Below are positions 24,651-35,585 of a DNA stretch of 64,000 nt, one piece after another (position 1 is the stretch's first letter; each line of letters opens with the position of its first letter). Source of the DNA: Benincasa hispida (lineage: Eukaryota; Streptophyta; Magnoliopsida; Cucurbitales; Cucurbitaceae); contig NC_052359.1 of the NCBI RefSeq assembly GCF_009727055.1, positions 23,718,501-23,782,500 of the forward strand, written 5' to 3'. Position numbers and translations under genes: made by a program. Below the pieces are notes generated by a model that worked only from the letters and a program-made list of their open reading frames with translations, did no database searches and was not told where the DNA came from.

Positions 24651-25571
24651 AACACCTGGTACGTTGCCCAGCAACTCCGAAGCCCCACGATCTCATGGAA
24701 AAGAGCAATGTCCTTAGGACATTGGGCAGGCAAGCTGGATCGCCTGCAGAGGTGTGGATTGTGCTCATTCAAGGAAACACATCTTTCGGTCCATATCTCA
24801 CATCTATGTTTAAATGCTTTCTTTAATTCTCGTCTTATTGAATTTCTGAAATTTTCTTTACTACTTAATTTAATTTGTTTCATGATTTTATGCATTTATT
24901 CTTCATTTACTGTCCTTGCATTTATTTTTGTGTTTTCTTTAATTCCTTTAACTTTCCTGTATTTAATGCGTTATTATTTATTGGGTGAATGATTGAGTAA
25001 TGAGAAGAAAATTTATTACCGCAAGTCATAGCAACTTGCGTTGATGAAATTTTTTTTAATAAAATAAAACACATTCAATATCCATGGCAATAATGGACGC
25101 ATCTTGAACCAATAAGATACACTTTGCGTTCATCTAAATCAAATTCGTTGAGCTGAGGGGTGTGTTGCATGCATGTGTGTCCTTTGCCCGTCCTTAGCAA
25201 AATGCACTATGTTAAAGTTGTGTTGCGCTAGTAGCAATACCGTGCTCTCGATCCTCTAGAAATGTAGTTAGTTAAGGGGTGTGTTGCGGGAATGTATGCG
25301 TTGTTGCCCGTCCTCTGCGAAGATGCATTTGCGTTGATGAACACATTGCGTTAATCTTTTCCTTGCGTCCATTCGAATAAAATATTAAAGATAATTCTTT
25401 TTGCAAAATTGAGAAGTCCAATCGTTCCGTATTCCAACGAAATGATGAAGTCTGCAGATGAAAGGATGTTTTTTTGAAATTCCATAAATGAGGGAAGTTT
25501 GAATGACGGGCCTTTTAAGTGTCTCGAGGCCTGCTGTCGCAAAAATCGTGTTAGGCCCACTAAGGCCCAAC
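24651..25571 (+). other. A spacer between gag and ORF2
   Basis: No coding frame. It contains two units of a subrepeat (AGGGGTGTGTTGC near 25156 and 25275, each followed by a CCCGTCCT block), also present in B between gag and ORF2 and in C after integrase. The spacer joins gag directly to what is the post-pol region in C, marking where pol is absent. Confidence 0.7.
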
Positions 25572-25709
25572 CTATAAATAGGAACTTCCCCCATCTGTGA
25601 ACATTTTACCTCTTTTTGCAATCTAAAAAACCCTAGCACCATTGCATCCAGAGCTTTATTCTTCCTCGAAACCCTAGCGACCTTTCCGGTTCCTTGCACC
25701 TTATCATCC
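25572..25709 (+). promoter_or_regulatory. Candidate internal promoter of ORF2 in A
   Basis: TATA box CTATAAATAG (25572-25581), then telo-box-like AAACCCTA at 25628-25635 and 25669-25676, then the ORF2 ATG at 25710. The same order and spacing occur in B. Telo-boxes near the start site are typical of plant housekeeping promoters. Activity is not shown. Confidence 0.55.
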
Positions 25710-28163
25710 ATGCCTGACCAAGCTTCCCAACCTTCTGCTTCACCCTCAACTCCTTCCACTGACCAAATCTCCATGCGAGAGGCAGCATTCCTTGCTGCTA
25801 GGCGCCATCTTGCTGCCCAACCCAACACTGTCCTCAGAATCGCCGGTGGACCCCGAAAAAACCCTTTAGTCGTCAGGCCTCCTCAGTTCAAGAGTGGGCA
25901 AAGCACTGAAAGCACCCCAATCCCAACTCCAGCTGTCTCAACTGAAAGCAAAAAGAAGAGACGAAATGACAATGAGATATTCATAATCATTCTGAGTAAC
26001 TTGGAGGAAGGAGGAGGTTTGCCTGAGGCAGGGGTTGTAAACCAACCACTGTCTATGGAGGAGGTGACGGTGGCGGTGACTGAGAAAGTAGCGGTGGTAG
26101 AGGAAGTGGCAGTGACGGAGGAAGTGGTGGAAGAGGAGACAAGAAGAAGCACTCTGGCTTTAGAGACTCCTGAGGAAACTACGCAAGTAGAATTCTATGA
26201 CGGACCCATCAGAGTCGCGTTAGAAGAAGTCGCGGCAAAGAAGCAACAAGAGGTGGAAAAGGAGAAAAAGAAGAAAAAGGAGAAGAAGGAAAAGAAGGTT
26301 GGAGAAGGTGAGCCATCCCATCATCACAAAAAGAAGAAGAATAAAGAAAAGAAGGAGGATGAAAAAGATGAGGAGGCCAAGCTAAGGAAAAAAAAGGAGA
26401 AGAAAGAAAGGAAAGAAAGCAGGAGTCAGGAAAGATGCCTGAAGAAGGAAGAAGAAAAGAAGAAGAGGGCTGCAAGCCTAGAGATGGATGAAGAATCCAC
26501 CTCCGTGAGGGAGGACAGGGGGGAACCAGCGCAACCTAGGGAGCCGACGCAACTTGAAACAATGCAAGTTGTTGCGGCCGACGAAGGCGAAGAAGGAGAA
26601 GCTACCCCCCTGATGCGGCGTCGCAAGGAGAATGCACCGTAAGGGTCTATCGTTGACCCTTTAATTTTAATCAACACATTAGAAGAAAAGGAAAGGAGGA
26701 GAAAGGAAGAGGAAGAGCGACAAGAGAAAATGGATCGGGCGAAACTCATCACCGCAGAAGGTGATAGAAGAAGAAGACTGCATGATGAGGAAGTTTGCCA
26801 CAATAACGAAATCTTGAGGCTTAAAGAAATAAGGCAGATCAAAGAGAAACAACGCATTTTGTTGGCCTCTGAGCAGTTTTGTGGAAGAGTTTGAAAGAGA
26901 AGTGAGAGAAGAGGAAGAAGAAGAAAAGAAAAAGAAGGCAGAAGAAGAAAGAAGAATGAGAGAAGAGAAGGAGAGGAAGCGCGAAGCCAACAAGCAGCGC
27001 GTAATTAAGAAGAAGAGCAAGGAACTTATCGAGCGAGAGAAGGAGGAACAACACAAGGAACGGGAAAGAAAACAAAGACAACAATCCCACCTTGCGTTGG
27101 CCAAAGGAAAGGGAAAAGCAGTCGCAGAAAGCAGTAAACCCGCGTTGGCAAAGGTGCGTCCATTAAGAAAGAAAGAGAATGACGATTTGTTGATGGAGAT
27201 GGGCTTTTTCCCTGCGCCAAAACCACTACCAGATCTAATCACGAGCGTGATCGTGGAGCATGGTTAGGACACATTTTGCCAGTGCCCAGCCATGGTTGTT
27301 TCACAAGTTAGTGTGGGATGACGTATTTAACATTTGACGGCTACAAGGCACCAAAGATGTTCTGGTGAACCATTAGATAGGGCACAAGTGGTATCTTTCA
27401 GCACAAGGGAATCAATGAACTATTACACAGAAGGATAACCCGGACTGCACCGGCGCAAAAAAATCATTGATATGCAATCCCATGGAAGAACAACTTGTAA
27501 AGATCGCGCTGCGGTATTTAACGGCAAATTGGGCACTAAAATGGTCAAGTTTCCTTTAAAAGCAATCCAAGACACCATCAACGTCAAACTCTGCTTCCAG
27601 GAGGCAAAGCTCTTTGGTTTATTTGCGTTAAAAAAAGTGGCTGATTCCAACTTCCATGACAAGACCATTTCAAGGGCATGAGTATATGGCCGCGTATTGA
27701 ATTGAGGCGAGCATCTCAATTGATTACGGCTGGTTGATGCAAGTCAAAATTTGAGGCTTTGTTTGGGCTACATAGAGGATCAATATTTTTTTCCATGGAC
27801 ACTTGTCTCAAGTCTGTGTGCCCTGTCATGGCTGGCCATTTGAGGAAGAGCTCCATACACAGAAAGTCTCAACGCATGCTATCATATTCAACAAGTCCTG
27901 AGGTTTCGCTTTCACACGACTGCCTCACAGTGCCCCTCAGAATGTCTTTAAAGAGGCCTTGCATATCGATTCTCAATTCTCGCGCCGCAAAGAAGAACAA
28001 GGCCCAAAAGGGAGACAGCCGCATTGTATGTGAGGGAAAAAGAAAAGGTCCAGGAATTACCATCGCAAGAAACAGAACCTTTGGACCCTTTACCCTTAGT
28101 AATCCGCCCTCCAAGCCCTCCAATCCTTTCCGCGCAACCTTCTTCTTCTTCCCTTCCTGAGCA
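25710..28163 (+). pseudogene. A ORF2, Lys/Glu-rich protein with plant-transposon-protein-like domain
   Basis: The first 310 residues are open (to TAA at 26640). An Ala/Ser/Pro-rich head (MPDQASQPSASPS) leads to AAFLAARRHLAAQ, then acidic Val/Glu repeats and long KKEKKEKK stretches (about 26220-26480), likely coiled coil or nucleic-acid binding. After a frameshift near 26880 a second charged stretch runs to 27267 (DDLLMEMGFFPAP). The C-terminal domain, intact in B, is here riddled with stops (27265, 27322 and beyond). The family resembles the 'putative plant transposon protein' domain (PF20167 as I recall) often found beside Athila elements. Function unknown. The end is cut by a solo LTR. Confidence 0.75.
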
Positions 28164-28168
28164 CTTTA
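28164..28168. repeat. Target duplication CTTTA of the 28169 solo LTR
   Basis: CTTTA here and at 30466-30470 flank the LTR exactly. Confidence 0.95.
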
Positions 28169-30465
28169 TGTCACACCCTGCCCCAGACCTCCCTCCGAGC
28201 CTGAGAAAGGGCGTGATTAACAGCAGTTATCAACCCTTTGGTCGACACTTACTGCCTAATAACTCTTGCGGAAATAACCCTGATACCAATATACAAATTC
28301 ATATTCAGCGGACCGATTAAGTCAATGAGGCAAACTACAGCGATTTAAGTAGGCCCATTTCATTTTTCAGTAATGTAATGTTTATACAACTCAAAGGCTT
28401 ATCAACGAAGTTTACAACAACAATTGTAAAACCCTTCAGGAGTGTAACTGTGGCACGTGGCAGACCTTGACCTTAGTAGCACCCTGGAACTCCTCACTTT
28501 CCGCTACCTGAGGAGGGGGGGAAGGTAAAACATAAAACATGGAAAACATGAGCTATAAAGCCCAATGAGTGGTGCCTTTAGATAAACAAATAACTTTGTC
28601 AACAGAAATATATTTTTGGGAAAGCAATGCGTAGTCAACAAGAACATTACCACAAGTTCATTATTATTTTCCAGCCAAACCGCTGGACAATCCCCAGCTC
28701 GACTTCTAGTTAAAACAACCAACCCCAGCTTGATCGCCGGTTATCACATAATATAAACATCTGCAGTACTTTCACATGTATACTAAGATAACAACAATTC
28801 TTGTGGACACTTTTCCTGTACCCTATTATCCCGCCAATGTGCACATCGACTATTTTTCCTGCTAGCTATGTTTAGGTAACTTGACTATAATTCCCGCCGG
28901 TCGTCACCGACTATAATTTTCCGCCGATCGAAGCCGACTATATTTTTCCGCCAAGTACCTTTTCAAGCATGCTAACTATATATCACGGGTACAATTCCAG
29001 TTTCCAACACAAACATACAAGCAATATCTTAACAAGCATAGTAATCAGATAAACATATATCCCTGATCATGCCAATTTAAAATTATCCCCTATATATATT
29101 TACCTATATATAGTAATTATATCAATAATACAACACACAAAAGCACTCACCTTGGTTAGTTAGGAACTTTCCTTTCCGAAGTTCCTTAGGTTTCCTTGGT
29201 TTCCCTTTTGAATCCTAAATTTCAGATTCAAATATCAGCTTAGATTACTCATAGTTCCAGACCTTATTTTAAGATACTTTCTTCTGAAAAAATGTTCTAA
29301 AATGTCTCAGGAATCGTACCTCAAAATATTAGCTCATAACTCTTCGTGGTTTGGCCGGAATCATCAAAACATTAAGACTGGCCCAGCTTACCCGACAGCT
29401 CAACCCTTCTGTCTTTTCCTCGTTCTCCAGACCGATTCCTTGGATCTTCTATTTTATCTTTTAGATGACTTTAGAATCACATTAAACGCACGAGTATTCT
29501 GGGAGAACTCCTCGTCCCAAGTTGATGCTACTTTCCAGACTTCACTATCCAATGCGTCCTCTTTGAACTTCTGTGTCCAACGCATGGATTTTGCTCTAAC
29601 GCAAGGTTTCCTCAACTTCCCCACTTCTTAAATGTATTTTGAGTTGTGATTTGAAGAATGAAGTCTTTGGTTCTATTTATAGACATCCAAGGTTGCTCCA
29701 TGGCCGACACCTCCTACTTGGCCGCATGACCAAGTGTCTATTCCTTACACCATCAATGCAATCTTGCATCAGCACAACCCAACGTGTCTTCTTCTCCTTT
29801 CACCAATGCATGGACCTTACCTTTGTATGTCTTCTTATGCTGCCACCTCTTTTACTTAAGGCTTAAGAATTCTTCCTAACAAGCCACATGTCCGGATGAT
29901 ATCCTCCATGATTTCATCCTTCATATGCGTCCACAAACTCTTGGATGTTAAACACATAATTTCCATTTTCCTTCCTTCAGCCGAATGCCATCACCAACAA
30001 CCCTTCCAACGCATCAACACAACTTGTTCCAATGCATCAACACAACTTCTTCCAACGCATTGGTCCCTTCCGACGCATCAACACAACATTCTATACTTAG
30101 CCAAATTTCCAAATTTTCCCTCCTTCCAACGCATCCCACACAACATTCTATACTTAGCCAAATTTCCAAATTTTCCCTTTGCCCAAGCACTCTTTCCAAG
30201 ATCTTGTGGCCAATGCATAACAATGCCTATTCCAACACTTAGTCAATTTTCAGGGATTTAAGCTTAACTCAAAGCTACTCACATAGCAATGTCTAGTCCA
30301 ACACTTAGTCAATTTTCAGGGATTTAAGCTTAACTCAAAGCTACTCAAGGAAAATCTATTCAACACTTAGAAATTTCATTTTTCTTCAACATAGGATTTA
30401 ACTTTCTCCTAGTTAATCCCTTAATCACATGCTTAAGTAGGAAAAATGGAAATCCGGGTTTCACA
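28169..30465 (-). mobile_element. Solo LTR of the T family inside A
   Basis: 2297 bp. Plus strand reads TGTCACACCCTG...GGGTTTCACA with a perfect duplication CTTTA. A TATA box (minus TATAAATAG) lies near 29676. A copy-specific array of CCAACGCATCAACACAA units occupies about 29990-30180 with a duplicated CTTAGCCAAATTTCC block. No internal sequence remains. It is the same family as T's LTR, so it inserted after A. Poly-protein-like frames at 29302-30261 are LTR translations. Confidence 0.92.
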
Positions 30466-30470
30466 CTTTA

Positions 30471-30628
30471 CCAACCTTCTTCTTGCCCCAAATTCTTCAA
30501 CAGCATATCCAATAGCCCCATCCTCACCTTCAGCATCATCACCACAACCTTCCATTCCACCGTCGTATATTGATGACCTGCACGATTTTTGCCTTAGTAG
30601 AAGATATGCTTGAGGACAAGCATATATC
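30471..30628 (+). pseudogene. A ORF2 tail and shortened 3' UTR
   Basis: ORF2-derived sequence resumes after the solo LTR (compare B from 39010). At about 30591 (GCACGATTTT|TGCC) it jumps to sequence just before the polypurine tract. Roughly 1.46 kb present in B (39135-40595) is absent, including the ORF2 end, the internal purine tract and the 3' UTR repeat. Confidence 0.7.
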
Positions 30629-30641
30629 TAAATTTGGGGGT
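30629..30641 (+). promoter_or_regulatory. A polypurine tract
   Basis: AAATTTGGGGGTG immediately before the 3' LTR. Upstream GATATGCTTG-AGGA-CAAGCATATATC forms a hairpin, and the LTR start forms another. Confidence 0.88.
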
Positions 30642-32217
30642 GTGATAACTTGTAGAAATACAAGTTATTTATATTGCCTTATTCAGATATTGCGGCCAAA
30701 GGAGAGTAAAGTTGCGTCAATTGTATGAAAATTAACTAAGAAATACAATAATTATAAATTATTGCAAATACACCCACTAACACCATTGCGATGGTAGAAA
30801 ATAATATTTTAAGTCTATTTTGCAGGAAATCCAGTCACCGTATGCGCTTATGGCTCAAGAGAGAGAGATTAACGCATCTATGTCGCATTGCGCCCATCAT
30901 TCAGAAATGAAGAGACGATCAACGCAATGACGGCGCAATGCGACAATCGATCTAGAGCTAAACTTCAACCGCATGCAGTAATAAAAACAACACTGCATGC
31001 GGGCACACGATCGAAGATACAGATGAGCAGCGCAATCACAGAGGATTGTGACACATGTACAACTAACCATTGTGCATATTCGACGAATTGATTCCATAAT
31101 AGAAGGAATATTTATTCCACCATTTTCAGACTTTCCATAACAATAAAGTGGGGACCACAAGTCAGAGAGTCAAAGCATTCATCTATAAATACCCTCAAAG
31201 AATTCATGAAAGATAACTTAATACAGGGGATAATTGATACGAGGCTGTTGAGAGAGGGAGTTGATCTGAGTGCTGATCGGAGGAAATCCAGGAAGAGAAG
31301 AGACAAGGCCGAGAGGTGAGTCTCAGTGCAATTCTGCCAAATCCCCCCCGAGAAGCTCTATACTTAGATCCCTTCTACTAGTTGAGCAAGCCTGAGAGGG
31401 AAGCTTATCCTTCCATTCACTCCATCAACGCTGGCAAGCGATTCTCCATTCCAGATCTGTGCCAAGACATTGGCGTTTATTTGTATTTGTTTCTAACTCT
31501 CATTCATCAATTGTATTTCATCTTCTTAATCTCTTCATTCACAACCATGTATCAGACGTTAAATAGTATTATTGAATGTCTTGATCATTTCCATTTTCTC
31601 TTCTCTGTCTATTTTCGTTCCTCCATAAATCATTTTCTCCATGATGTTTTCTTAATCCCTTGGTGATTAATATGAATTAAACGAGTAACTCAATCTGTGC
31701 TAAAGAAATAAAGATGTTTAGCTAAAGCATGCTAGACGACATCTTCACCTGTGAGAGCACAAGTGAAGATGCCATTCTGATCTGTCGAGAGAAGGTTAGA
31801 AGAATGCGTTAACTAAAGCAAGAAGTACTTCCAGAGATGGAAGCAACCTTGAATCCATTACGTTTGTCCCTGTTTCACCACAGAGATGTGGGAACGTGAC
31901 TGATCACCGAGAGGTGTACGCCAAGGGAAAAGCGGAACTGTACTTATGCCTTTAACGCAATTAAGAAACTTGCGATGTTTGTACTAATTATCTTTTCTCT
32001 TTCTGTTCCATGCATAAGACTTGCCACTGCATAACACGATCTTTGTATATTCTTCACCGTCAGTCTCAATCTCGGTATCTTGTATCATGTAACCTGTATC
32101 TTGTATCATCATAGCTTAGGTTTCTTTTATTGCACTTTACTTTTATCGCAATTTACTTTATTACTGCATTTCTATCGCTTATCTTTACTTTATTGCACAA
32201 TTTACTTTATCGCATGT
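30642..32217 (+). mobile_element. A 3' LTR, truncated
   Basis: Starts TGATAACTTG. An inverted pair CCGCATGCAGT/ACTGCATGCGG lies at 30969-31002, TATA box CTATAAATA at 31183-31191, splice-donor-like GTGAGT near 31315 and a CATCTTCAC hairpin near 31740. It ends at TTATCGCATGT where B begins. The missing tail (about 290 bp) is not found elsewhere in the window. Confidence 0.85.
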
Positions 32218-34037
32218 TGATAACTCTTAGAAATACAAGTTATTTATACTGCCTTATCTAACTATTGCGGCCAAAAGAGATTAAATATGCATCAATTGTA
32301 TGAAAATTAGCTTCAATATACAATAATTATAAATCATCGCAAATACACCCAACAACATCATTAAGATGGAAGAATAGGAGATTTCTACTCTGTTTTGCAG
32401 AAAACCAAGTCACCGCTTGCGATCAAGGCTCAAGACAAACTGACCAACGCATCTCTGTCACATTGCACCCCTTAATCCACAATGAAAAGACGATTAACGC
32501 AATGACGGCACAATGCGACAGTCGATTCGGAGCTGATTTCAACCGCATGTGGTAATAAAAAAACAATACTGCATGCGAACACTTGATCGAAAGATGCAGT
32601 TAAGCTACACAAAAGCAGAGGATTGTGACACATGTATAGCTAACGGTTGTGTAGATTTAATGGTCCGATTTCATAACAGAAGGAATAATATCCCTCCATC
32701 TTCGGAATTTTCATAACAAAAGTGGGGACCACAAGGCCGGAGTCAAAGATCTTCACCTATAAATACCCCAGAGAATTCACAGAAAAAAGGATGGCTACTG
32801 GATACGGGGCGAATTAATATAAGGTCATTGAGAGAAAGGCTGAGCTGAGTGTTAAACTGAAGAAATCCAGGAAGAAGAAGAGACAAGGCCGAGAGGTGAG
32901 TCTCAGTGCAATTCTTCCAAATCCTCATCGAGAAGCTCTATACTTAGATCCCTTCTACCGGTTGAGCAGGCCTGAGAGGGAAGCTCATCCTTCCATTCAC
33001 TCCATCAATGCCAGCAAGTGATTCTCCATTCCAGATCTGTGCCAAGACGTTGGTGCTTATTTTTATTTGTTTCTAACTTTCATTCATCAATTGTATTTCA
33101 TCTTCTTTACCCCTTCATTCACACATCATGTATTAGACGCTAAATAGATATATTGAATGTCTTGATCACTTTCATTATCACTTCTCTATCTATTTTCGTT
33201 CCTCCGTTAATTCTTTCTTCATTAAGTGTACTTAATCCCCTGGTAGTTAATATGAATTAAACAAGTTCTAAATCGGAGTTAAAGAGATAATTGCGTTTAG
33301 CTAAGGCATGCTAGACAACATCTTCACCTGTGAGAGCAGAAGTGAAGATGCCATTCTGATATGTTGAGAGAAGGTCAGAAGAATGTGTTAACTAGAGCGA
33401 GTAGTACTTCCAGAGATGGAAGCAACCTTGCGTTCATTACGTTCGTCCCTTTTTCGCCACAGAGATGTGGGAACACGGCCGATCACCGAGAGGTGTACGC
33501 CAAGGAAAAATCGGAACCATGTTAATCACTTTAATGCAATTAAGGAACTTGCGATGTTTATATTAGTTATCTTTCTCTTTCTGTTTCGTACATAAGACTT
33601 GTCATCGCATTACATGATCTGTGTATAATCTTCACAGCTGGCCTTGACCTCAGTATCTTGTAGCCTGGAGCCTGTATCTTGTCTCATCTTAGCTTAGGTT
33701 TATTGCACTTTATTTTATTATCGCATTTTTACTGCTTTCCTTTACTTTATCGCAATTTTTATATACTTGCACAAACTATACTTTTATTAAATTTAAAAAC
33801 TTGGTCGCATGTATCATAAACATAACGCAATAACCTCAAACAGTCCTTGTGTTCGACCTCAGATCACACCGAGAAACTTGCAGTGGAATTATACTTGGTT
33901 CCAACGCAAGGAAACTTGTGACTACGCATAGCATACTACAAGAACATCTATTACTAACACATATCTAGAAGTAGTATTGCATGAATTAAGTAAAGTCATA
34001 TCATCACATACACATTGTTTTCAAAACCTAGTCATCA
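32218..34037 (+). mobile_element. B 5' LTR
   Basis: 1820 bp, TGATAACTCTTAG...GTCATCA. TATA box CTATAAATA at 32757-32765, donor-like GAGAG|GTGAGT at 32891-32901, CATCTTCAC hairpin at 33319-33350. The start hairpin carries a few mismatches here. Confidence 0.88.
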
Positions 34038-34106
34038 AGTTTATGGCGCCATTGTTGGGGACTGGTTAACGGTTTATTGTTTGAGTGTGTTTGTGGTATT
34101 TTGCAG
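32896..34106 (+). other. Candidate leader intron of B
   Basis: GTGAGT donor in the LTR to TTTTGCAG|GA acceptor after the primer site, 1211 nt. The gag ATG (34159) lies 52 nt after the acceptor, matching A. Prediction from conserved splice signals. Confidence 0.5.
34044..34061 (+). promoter_or_regulatory. B primer-binding site, tRNA-Asp
   Basis: TGGCGCCATTGTTGGGGA, 16 of 18 matches to the Asp tRNA complement, six bases after the LTR end. Confidence 0.85.
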
Positions 34107-34158
34107 GACAGATCTCATTGTACTGCTTGTTCAACGTGGAAAGCAACTTGACGGTTTA

Positions 34159-35585
34159 TGAGTACTAGTGCTAAACCAGAATTCGAAGCTGACCCTTAGA
34201 TTGAGCGTACCTTTCGCGCACGGGCACGTCAGAATCAGATTAGACGAAAGAAGGCAGCAAGCATGGCGGACAACAATGATAACGTGGTACCGGTAGAGAA
34301 TCAAGGAGCTGTTCGGCCAGCACAAGATCTTGTTTTCTTGGTTGACCGCAACATTCCAATTGAGGAAGTCTTGCGATACCCAATCTGTATGATTTTCGTC
34401 CCTGGGATTTGAGGCCTATTTTGGAGGAGAAAGCCGATCATGCTTCAGATGATCCAAAATGCCGGGAAATTTGGGGGTCTGCAAGGTGAAGACCCACACG
34501 CCCATCTGACTAGCTTTGTTGAAATGTGCGGCAACTTCTCTCTACTTGGTGTAACCCCCGAGAGTATAAGACTGTATTTGTTCCCTTACACCTTGAAGGA
34601 CAAGGCCAAGAAGTGGGCTTACTCACTAGAGCCAAATGAAATTACATCGTGGGACCAATTGGTGGAGCGATTTCTGAAGAAGTTCTTCCCACCAACTGTC
34701 AATGCAAGGCGATGGAAGGACGTGCCGAACTTCGAGCAAAAGAAGAATGAGACCCTGAGCACTGCCTGGGTGCGATTTAGAAGATTGGTGAAAAACTGCC
34801 CGCGTATTGGAATTCCTGATTTCGTCTTGGTGGAAACTTTTTATAACGGCCTGAACAGATCAACGCAGTCTATTGCTGACACCTCCGTGTCAGAAGGTTT
34901 TATGGATAAAACATACACAGAAGCTAAGGTCATCCTCGACCGCATATCGTGGAACATGGATGATTGGATCGATGATGGATATGGAGGCCGAGGCCCTGAT
35001 AGATGAAAGAGTGAAATTGCCATTGTCCCTGCGGAGACAATGACCACGTTGGCCGCATAGATGGCCACGGTGACCTCCATCCTCCAAGCGATGGCAATTA
35101 CTCAAGGAGCCATCTCTCAACAATCAGCGTAACCTGCTGCACTAGATCAAGTGGCCGCAATAAGTTGCATCAATTGTGGAGGGGCTCATGTAGCTGAAGT
35201 GTACCCATCAAACATCCAGCAAGTATGCACCATTCAGAACAACCCCTTTAGCAACACCTTTAATCCTGGCTGGAGGAGCCATCCTAACTTCGGTTGGGGA
35301 GGTAATTCCAACCAAGGGGGGCCAATCACTCATCAAGGTGGCGGACGAGGGAATCCTCATTTTCACCAAAAGTCAAATCAACGGCAGCCGAACCAGCAAC
35401 CCTCATCTTCTAACACTTCTGAAAGCTCTTGGAGACCCTGCTGAAGCAATGTATGGATAAAAACGACGCAGTGATGCAAGCGCAGGCGTCTTCAATTAGG
35501 AATTTGGAGATCCAGGTGGACCAGCTGGCTTCTGAGCTGAGAAGCAGAGCACCAGGAACGTTGCCCAGCAATTCATAATCCCCGG
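34159..35585 (+). pseudogene. B gag, broken
   Basis: Start MSTSAKPEFEADP then TAG at 34198. A frameshift lies between 34340 and 34440. The central 188 residues (34440-35006) are open: MLQMIQNAGKFGGLQGEDPH, FPYTLKDKAKKWA, ETLSTAWVRF, ETFYNGLNRSTQ. Then TGA at 35004 and TAG at 35058, where A keeps CAG. The knuckle reads CINCGGAHVAEVY, so the final zinc Cys is Tyr. The C-terminal MQAQASSIRNLEIQVDQLAS lies near 35480-35540. Better preserved than A in the capsid core. Confidence 0.9.

Larger units (their letters stand above)
21734..32217 (+). mobile_element. Element A: Athila-like, gag plus ORF2, no pol
   Basis: Order: 5' LTR, Asp primer site, gag, spacer, ORF2 (split by a solo LTR), polypurine tract, 3' LTR truncated at 32217. 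No protease, RT or integrase motif occurs between gag and ORF2, so A could only have moved with proteins from a relative. The 3' LTR lacks about the last 290 bp compared with the 5' LTR and abuts element B. No target duplication was found: ACCTC precedes the left end. Confidence 0.85.

Noticed and set aside
25628..25676. AAACCCTA motifs considered as interstitial telomere repeats
   Set aside because: Single separated units, not tandem; promoter telo-boxes fit better.
26426..27242. Ser/Leu/Phe-rich minus-strand frames, membrane-protein-like
   Set aside because: They are the antisense of the Lys/Glu-rich ORF2; purine-rich coding strands give long hydrophobic antisense frames.
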